DNA of 64,000 nt. Source: Sphagnum magellanicum. Lineage: Eukaryota > Streptophyta > Sphagnopsida > Sphagnales > Sphagnaceae. The stretch lies in the NCBI GenBank assembly GCA_021904315.1, contig CM038914.1, forward strand, positions 7,812,001 through 7,876,000, written 5' to 3'. The notes below the pieces were generated by a model. That model was not told the DNA's origin. It saw nothing but the letters and a program-made list of their open reading frames with translations, and ran no database searches. Positions 57,900 through 64,000 of the stretch are shown one piece after another (within the stretch, counting starts at the first letter, position 1; each line of letters starts with the position of its first letter). A program made the position numbers and the translations under genes.

Positions 57900-59763
57900 C
57901 GTTCCTTGGTTCCCAACTTGATTTTTAGTTCTCTAAATCAAGAGTTCTCCTTTTAGCACTGTCTTTTGGTCCGAACCAATTGAATTTCCCTCCAAAATAG
58001 GTGTGCCATATTAGCTTCAATTTGTCACTTTTTGGTCTTGGACCCTCGTTTAAAGGCCTTGGGACCAATTAAAAACCTTCCACCAATAAGATTGTTTGAA
58101 TTCATTGGTCCTTGCACCTTGGACCCTCAATTTAAAGTCGCCCTTAGTTTCACAACATTTATTTCCATAAGTCCTCTATCTGCTTTCGGGTCAAAATTGT
58201 ACCCTACATACACTTGCAAATTTTCATCACCAAAAATATCACTATCTTCCTCACATGGCAATGCATTAGTTCTAAGAACATTCATTTAACCAACCCATCT
58301 TAAAACGCAAGCTAGCTTGATGAAACACATGGTAGATTTTAAAGTTTAGTGATATGGTAAGGAAAATGTTAAACAATATGCTAAGGGTCTTGAATGCTAC
58401 TAGTACAAAAGGACTACCCCACGTCACCATGACATCATCCTTCCCCTCACCCTTGTAACTTCCAAGTCCTCCATTTCCCTCCCCATGTAACATCCAAGTC
58501 TTCCATTTCCCTCCCCATGTAACAAGCTTTTTATTCATTGACATCGGTTATGCTCGTGTTACCTATTTTACATAATGGACCATCAACATCCCCATCCCCA
58601 TGGTACTCTTATGCCATCCATGCCACACCACCATGTCTTCTCACCATCATGATGACGGACCTTTTTGCTTTAAGGCATCGTCATCGTCCTTTGTAATTGC
58701 ACATGTTTTGCATTTTGTATTGCACAATCTTATAACATCTCCCTCCATCATTTTTCTACTCGCTTGCACCCATTGTCAAATGCTCTCACAATAGCTCTAA
58801 TTTTTCTCTAGTGCCTTTGTCATTGATTGACTTCACCAATACAACTATTGCATGTGTTTCTACGACATCCTATTGAGGTGCGTGCATTGCCCAATTTGAA
58901 GGTCTTGCATTGCTTGTAGTTTGCTTGTAAAAATTAAATGTTATTAATTTCATTGTAGAAATTACATGTAGAGGAAGTTATCTTTGTTTCATAAGCTTGG
59001 ATGCACGAATTACAAGTGGAAGATCGCTTTTCAGTCCTTTTCTGAAGTTGCCAGGTGCAAAATTTTGTCCAAATGTTGTCTACCTCCATGGAGATGTTTC
59101 TTTCCTTCCTTCTTCATTGTTATCTTCATTAGTTTGGTCAAAATCTTCAACATCTTGCATCTCCCAAAGTGATCCCAGTTCCCCCTTCTTGATTAAATAG
59201 ATAGTAACTCCTTGATTGCATGTTTCTTGCAGGCGCTATTCCTTCATCTAATTTCAACTATGCTTGGTGACATTCTACGAAAGATCTAGCTTTTTTTTGT
59301 GGTCCTTAAAAGTCAAAAAGGTATGCATTGTTTAGGAATTTCCCTTATAGCATGTACATATTATTAAATCTTCTTGTTTCCATGGTTTTTTTTTGTTTCT
59401 TATCCTTTGTAACCTAGAACTCATTTGAAACAAGGCATTCAATCATATTAGAGTCGTAGGCTCTCCCCTATAACATGCATGCCCACGAATTGTCCCCATT
59501 TTGTGCTAACAATGTTTATGTGGTGCTTCTGTAGATCACTTGAATGACATTGTGTAACCTATAATTTCTTTCAACAAGGTACTCATTCCAAGCAACCTTA
59601 ATCTATCCTTTGTAACATGCCCACAAACTGTGTTTAATTCGCAATCTTGCCTAAATTGGTTTATTATGTCAACTCAATCTTAATTGAAACATGATTTATT
59701 GAATGATTTTAATTCCAAGTCATATGTCAATGCCTTGTAACAAGCCCTTTCTTACAATATTTT
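57900..59763. other. Intergenic, nothing recognised
   Basis: Pyrimidine-rich in places, with short duplicated phrases (CCCTCCCCATGTAACA twice at about 58480-58525). Frames at 58032-58794 and 58984-59200 have no recognisable domain. Confidence 0.35.
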
Positions 59764-60760
59764 ACCTTGTGAATCATTTTATGAAACTTGTTTGATGGTG
59801 TTGTAACTAAGTCCACTTGCTCAAATAATACAATGATCCCCATTTCCTATAACATCTCACAACATGTCTTGGAACATGTCCTTACTCATGAATTGTTGAT
59901 CCTATACCTTGTTAGTTAAGGTTTGTAATTTGTTTTGCTTTCTCATGTAATCACTCCCGTTTACCTTGATGCGGTCACCCCAATTATTTCACGTGACATC
60001 TGACAACATTCTAGTGTTGTCCTTACAGGTCCATTGAACCATAGTTTGTAACCTGGAATTCAATTCAACAAGGTGTTCAATCTATCTTCTATAACATGCC
60101 CACAATCTATGTATAATATCCGAGGTGTAACATGGATCATTAGATGTTTGGGGAAACTTGTTTGATGTTGTTGTAACTAGTCCCATTTACCTTAATAATA
60201 TGGTAATCAACATTTGTTATAACATTGGTATGTAGCTTCTGATTCTATGTGATTCCTCCCACCTTGTGAATCATTTGATGGAACTTGTTTGATGGTGTTA
60301 TAACTAGGCCACTTGCTTAGATAATACAATGATCCCAATTTCATGTAACAATTCACAACATGTTTTGGAACATGTCCTTATTCATGATTTGTTCTTATAC
60401 CTTGTTAGTTAAGGTATGTAACTTGCTTTGCCTTCTCTTGTAACCACTCCCATTTTCCTTGACGTGGTCACCCCAATCATTTCATGTGACACTTAACAAT
60501 ATTCTAGTGCTCTCCCTGTAGGTCCATTGAGCCACAATTTGTAACTTGCAACTCATCTCAATATGGTATTCAATCAATCCTATGTAACATGCCTAAAATC
60601 TGTGTACATCATCCTAGGTGTAACATGGATCACTAAATAATGTCAATCCCATCTTGTAATGTAGCTTTTAGTTGTATGGGCAAGCTTGTTTGATGTTGTT
60701 GTAACTAGTCCCCTTTACCTTGATAATATGGTAATCCCAATTTTTTATAACATCTAATAG
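59764..60760 (+). repeat. Tandem duplication, two ~497-bp units
   Basis: Units start at 59764 (ACCTTGTGAATCATTTTATG) and 60261 (ACCTTGTGAATCATTTGATG) and match throughout, for example at TTGGAACATGTCCTTA, ACCTTGTTAGTTAAGGT, GGTCACCCCAAT, GGTGTAACATGGATCA and TTGATAATATGGTAATC. Noncoding. The word TGTAACATG and close variants recur through 59.5-63.8 kb, so the region may have grown by repeated duplication. Confidence 0.75.
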
Positions 60761-61677
60761 TTTCTCCTAACTTGTGAAGGCTTCTTGTAACATGTTAGTT
60801 TCATATTATTATGTTAGTTTGTCATGTACATATATAGTGGATCCTCGCCTTGGCTACATTGGTATGTAACTTCTAATTCCATAATGTTTTTTCCATATGC
60901 ATGCCTAATGATATTTTGTAACATGTAGATCTTTTTGTTGTAACATGCATATTATTTTAGTATAATGTCTAAGTATGGATTGTAACCTATTGATATCATG
61001 TTATTATCTTAGTGTATATTTTATATTGTTAGTCCATGTTTAGTTATTACTATGCATGTCACTCTTACATGTTTTATATATGCCATTGCTGGAAGAGAAT
61101 TTTATTGTGGACCTTTCATGTATAAACATCGAAAGACAAGTTCCAATCATCACTTTAGTATTCTCTTCTTACATATGTTTTTGTTGTTTGTTTGTGCAAT
61201 ATTAATGTGATACATTTATGATTTAATTCCTTCACATGAAGTTGTAACTAAGTTAATTTTTAAAACAATTTTTAGTATGCAACATTTTAATTGGTAACAA
61301 TTTAGATATGCATATTTACTTTAACCCATTGCATTGTAACATGTTTACAATTATTTTGGTGGGAAAACATTCATCATTGGAATATTATGGAACCTTAGAC
61401 CTATCAATTGGTTTCCCTAAACCCTAGATTACGACAAAACCTTTGGTGAGTTTATTATTTCCATAACTTTGCAACGGGGATGTGCATAAAACTTTGCATT
61501 TTGTTGGGCTGCACTTTGATGTTGTTTGTATTATTTCTTGCAATACCAATGGGTACAAACTTAGTCCTTTGGAAGTTTCAATCAATTCCTAATAATGTTG
61601 TGTTGGGTTAGTATTGGAGGACATACCAAAATAATCTTTCACAATTAGGGTTTTTTGTGGCAGGTGTTTTATCAATT
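60761..61677. other. Intergenic, possible upstream part of the following pseudogene
   Basis: No frame is supported. A splice-acceptor-like TTTTTTGTGGCAG ends at about 61663, 15 bases before the ATG of the degenerate frame, so that frame may begin at an internal exon. Confidence 0.3.
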
Positions 61678-63089
61678 ATGGCCATTGAAAAGATCAATGT
61701 GATGGTGTTAAAGGAGCATTTTGAAAGCTTGTTGAGGTATTATGGCAAAATGAATGTGGGGCAATTCATAGAACAATAGGTGACCTTAAGCTTTTATCGT
61801 GAAATACTTGAGTAGACCCAAATTATTCAAATTCCTTTTCTACGGGGAGAGAAGGATCGCCTTGACTTTTAATGCATATATTGTGGGGGAAAGTGGTTTA
61901 GTAAATTAAGGGTATTTGACCACAAGGTTAAAGGGTGTGAATTTGGTCCATTTCACCCAAGCACAAAGAACTAGATCCTTCTTTTTGTTTTTCCTAACCT
62001 ACATAGTGCCCAAATGTCTAAGCTTATGAAGTGTACAATGGAAAGTAACAATGGTTGTGCATTGCCTTTGAAGCTAAAGACGCAATTAAAAGTCAATGCA
62101 AAACACAACCTAAATGAAGGTGCCCTTAGAATTAGAAACCATGTGGATGTTCAAGTGTGCAAGTTCAAAAGTTTCAAGGGGTTATTTCCTGAACTTGTTT
62201 ATAACAAAGACAATCGTAAACAACAAGAATCAACATCTAATCCAAGGGTGATTGCATCAAACATTGGGTTGTAGTTGGAATCCAAAAATGTTATGGTAGA
62301 TCATCTACAAGTATCCAAGGGTGTCTCATCGAAAGCAAAGTTCAAATTGAAATAATTAAAAGCAATTACGTGACACAAAGGTGCACAAATAATGTCTACC
62401 TTAAGGGATGTGCCATCATTAGAAGATGAGGATGATTATACCATCATGGGGACAATTAGAGAGCCTATGCATGAATAGAATGTCAATAAGCTTGAAACAT
62501 ATGCGCCTAGTGAAAATTGGCATACACAAAATTGACAACGTCTTGTTCACCCAACCTTGCAAAGTGAACAAAATGTCCAGGACAAGGTTCCACCAACAAA
62601 TTCTATAGTTGACCTTATTACATTTTCTCTTCCTAGTAAGAGGCCTAAGATTACTCCAAAGTCTTTGACTCAGATGATGGGATGTGCTTCAAAGGGTGGA
62701 AATCCTCCTAAATCCTTGCCTATAATTCCAATTATTGACCAACATGAAATTCAACTTCGGGGGGGGGGGAAAGTAATGAGGAATTTGAAAATGTAGGTAG
62801 TCAGTATTTGAAACATATGGAGGTAGAGGCTCGTGAACATGTTACACTTTCATGGGGGCCATCGTTACTTCTTCCTTTTAGGCATCCACCTGGATTGTTT
62901 AACTTAATTCCATATATGTTGAGGAAGTATGATTAGTTGAGTACCTCTATTAATGATTTCAAGAAACAACTTGCAATATATTGGGCTTTCCCTGAAGGAG
63001 GTTGGGCATAATGGGTTGATAACGTCTTCTCAATGTTAGTTGGCCAATGGATTATGAAGGATCAAACAATCATCACAAATTGTATTTAA
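61678..63089 (+). pseudogene. Long decayed reading frame, unrecognised family
   Basis: From ATG at 61678 (MAIEKINVMVLKEHF...) a single frame reads with coding-like composition to 62758 despite nine stops (61777, 61813, 61870, 61972, 62272, 62353, 62371, 62476, 62533). After an 11-G run (62759-62769) the register changes and reading continues (EFENVGSQYLKHMEVEA, SWGPSLLLPFRHPPGLFN, IYWAFPEGGW, NVFSMLVGQWIMKD) with stops at 62934 and 63009 until TAA at 63087. A CIYCGGKWF segment followed by FDHKVKGC at about 61873-61940 resembles a C2H2-type zinc finger. A basic SKRPKITPKS stretch lies near 62632. No family was recognised; a transposon-encoded or plant-specific nuclear protein is possible. Confidence 0.55.
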
Positions 63090-63500
63090 GTTCCTTAATA
63101 TCGATGTGTGTTGGTATCATCTAGTTTTAGCCTCTTTGTTGGTAACAAATGTTTTGCATCATCTTATACTTTAGTTTATGCCATCAAACTAGGTTATGTT
63201 CCATGCACATAATGTAATTATATCTTTTTTTTTGTAAAGGTTTTGGTGTCATGTCAACCTAGTTCAAGTCATCACTATTGGAATAGGTTGTTCCAAGTAC
63301 ATAATCCAACTTTTTAGCTTTCTATAACATCCCCATTTCCAACTATCCATTATGGTTTTGTTTGCATCCTCTCTTTTATTGTCCTTGTTTTGGGACCCTA
63401 TGTGTGCATCCATAACATTACATTTGGTTAAGGTTGTTTTGTAACATGTTGATATTAGATGATTTCATGCTACTAGTTACTACCATTTTTCATGTTAGGG
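63090..63500. other. Intergenic, nothing recognised
   Basis: No gene is supported. It links the decayed frame to the tandem array. Confidence 0.3.
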
Positions 63501-63508
63501 GGGCTTGT

Positions 63509-63836
63509 GTAACATGCCCATAATCTCACAACCCCTTGTTACAAGGTCTTTGAAACATGGCCACAATTTTGGACCTCCTTGTTACAAGGGCTTTGAAACA
63601 TGGCCATAGTTTCAAAACCCCTTGTTACAAGGACTTTGAAACATGCCCCGGATTCAGAACTCCTTGTTAAATGGACTTTGAAACATGGTCATAATTTCAA
63701 AACCCCTTGTTACAAGGACTTTGGGACATGCCCAAGATTCAAAACTCCTTGTTACATGGACTTTGAAACATGGCCATAATTTCAAAACTCCTTAGTACAA
63801 GGACTTTGAAACGTGCCCATCATTTCATAACTTTAT
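63509..63836 (+). repeat. 43-bp tandem array
   Basis: Seven units of 42-43 bases, with GAAACATG or variants at 63552, 63595, 63638, 63680, 63723, 63765 and 63808. Each unit also contains CCTTGTTACAAGG, an odd-centred palindrome, and a CATAATTTCAAAAC-like spacer; units alternate between CATAATTTCAAAAC and CNNGATTCANAAC types, hinting at an underlying ~86-base higher-order unit. Confidence 0.85.
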
Positions 63837-64000
63837 GTACATGTTACAAGTTTATATTTACAATGTTTTCCTTTTACCTTATAATGATATATATTCAACA
63901 TGCTCCTTATGATTGTGAACAATTTACTAACCAATGTAAGGTTTATTACCTTGTGTCATGACCATTTATCAGAAGCCCAAAGGAAAGAAATGCGAATTGT

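Noticed and set aside
63509-63836. Regular repeats that could be mistaken for a CRISPR array
   Set aside because: The whole 43-bp unit is repeated, without unique spacers, in a eukaryotic context without cas genes; it is a tandem satellite.

Overview
The window reads as nuclear DNA of a land plant: AT-rich, dominated by transposon relics, microsatellites and tandem repeats, with one interrupted gene using GT-AG introns plus decayed copies of typical plant genes (a PPR repeat, topoisomerase II, HARBI1-like transposase, Ty1/copia). The best taxonomic clue is the intact-looking gene at about 47.6-52.5 kb. It joins an alpha/beta-hydrolase domain to NB-ARC and LRR modules. This hydrolase-NBS-LRR (HNL) class of immune receptor was described from liverworts and is not typical of flowering plants, so a liverwort or another early-diverging streptophyte is the most likely source. 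That assignment is inference.

Layout. 1-10.4 kb: AT-rich intergenic DNA with a MITE, a GGTA/TACC tetranucleotide array (6.5-6.7 kb), a tRNA-like SINE head and an LTR-like block. 10.46-15.67 kb: two non-autonomous CACTA-like elements. 16.4-18 kb: purine-rich tracts around a dispersed 440-bp repeat. 18.86-19.90 kb: a dead PIF/Harbinger transposase gene. 21.4-21.8 kb: a minisatellite. 23.4 kb: a PPR relic. 26.7-27.6 kb: a second LTR-like block. 29.35-32.06 kb: a CACTA-like element with a clean 3-bp target duplication. 35-37.8 kb: CACTA-like ends and a degenerate minisatellite. 40.1-40.8 kb: a topoisomerase II pseudogene. 41.0-41.8 kb: a tandem array.

42.2-54.4 kb is a visibly less AT-rich island holding the HNL gene. 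It contains a long inverted repeat, a foldback element, two copies of a roughly 100-bp segment lying upstream of candidate first exons, and two direct copies of an 800-bp repeat (each carrying the same Tourist-like MITE) that bracket the HNL gene. A copia RNase H relic lies immediately 3' of the gene. 55.1-57.9 kb: another CACTA-like element. 58-61.6 kb: noncoding DNA with a ~497-bp tandem duplication. 61.7-63.1 kb: a long stop-riddled reading frame of unrecognised family. 63.5-63.8 kb: a 43-bp tandem array.

The only gene that looks functional is the HNL receptor: a SERAC1/DUF676-like hydrolase head (exons 1-3), NB-ARC switch (exon 4) and a sensor of near-identical 24-residue LRRs (exon 5). 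Its final stop codon replaces a glutamine codon and a short open tail follows it. The most novel signals are the family of CACTA-like non-coding elements carrying GGTA arrays and a central hairpin, whose hairpin loop is inverted between two copies, and the repeat-bracketed HNL locus.
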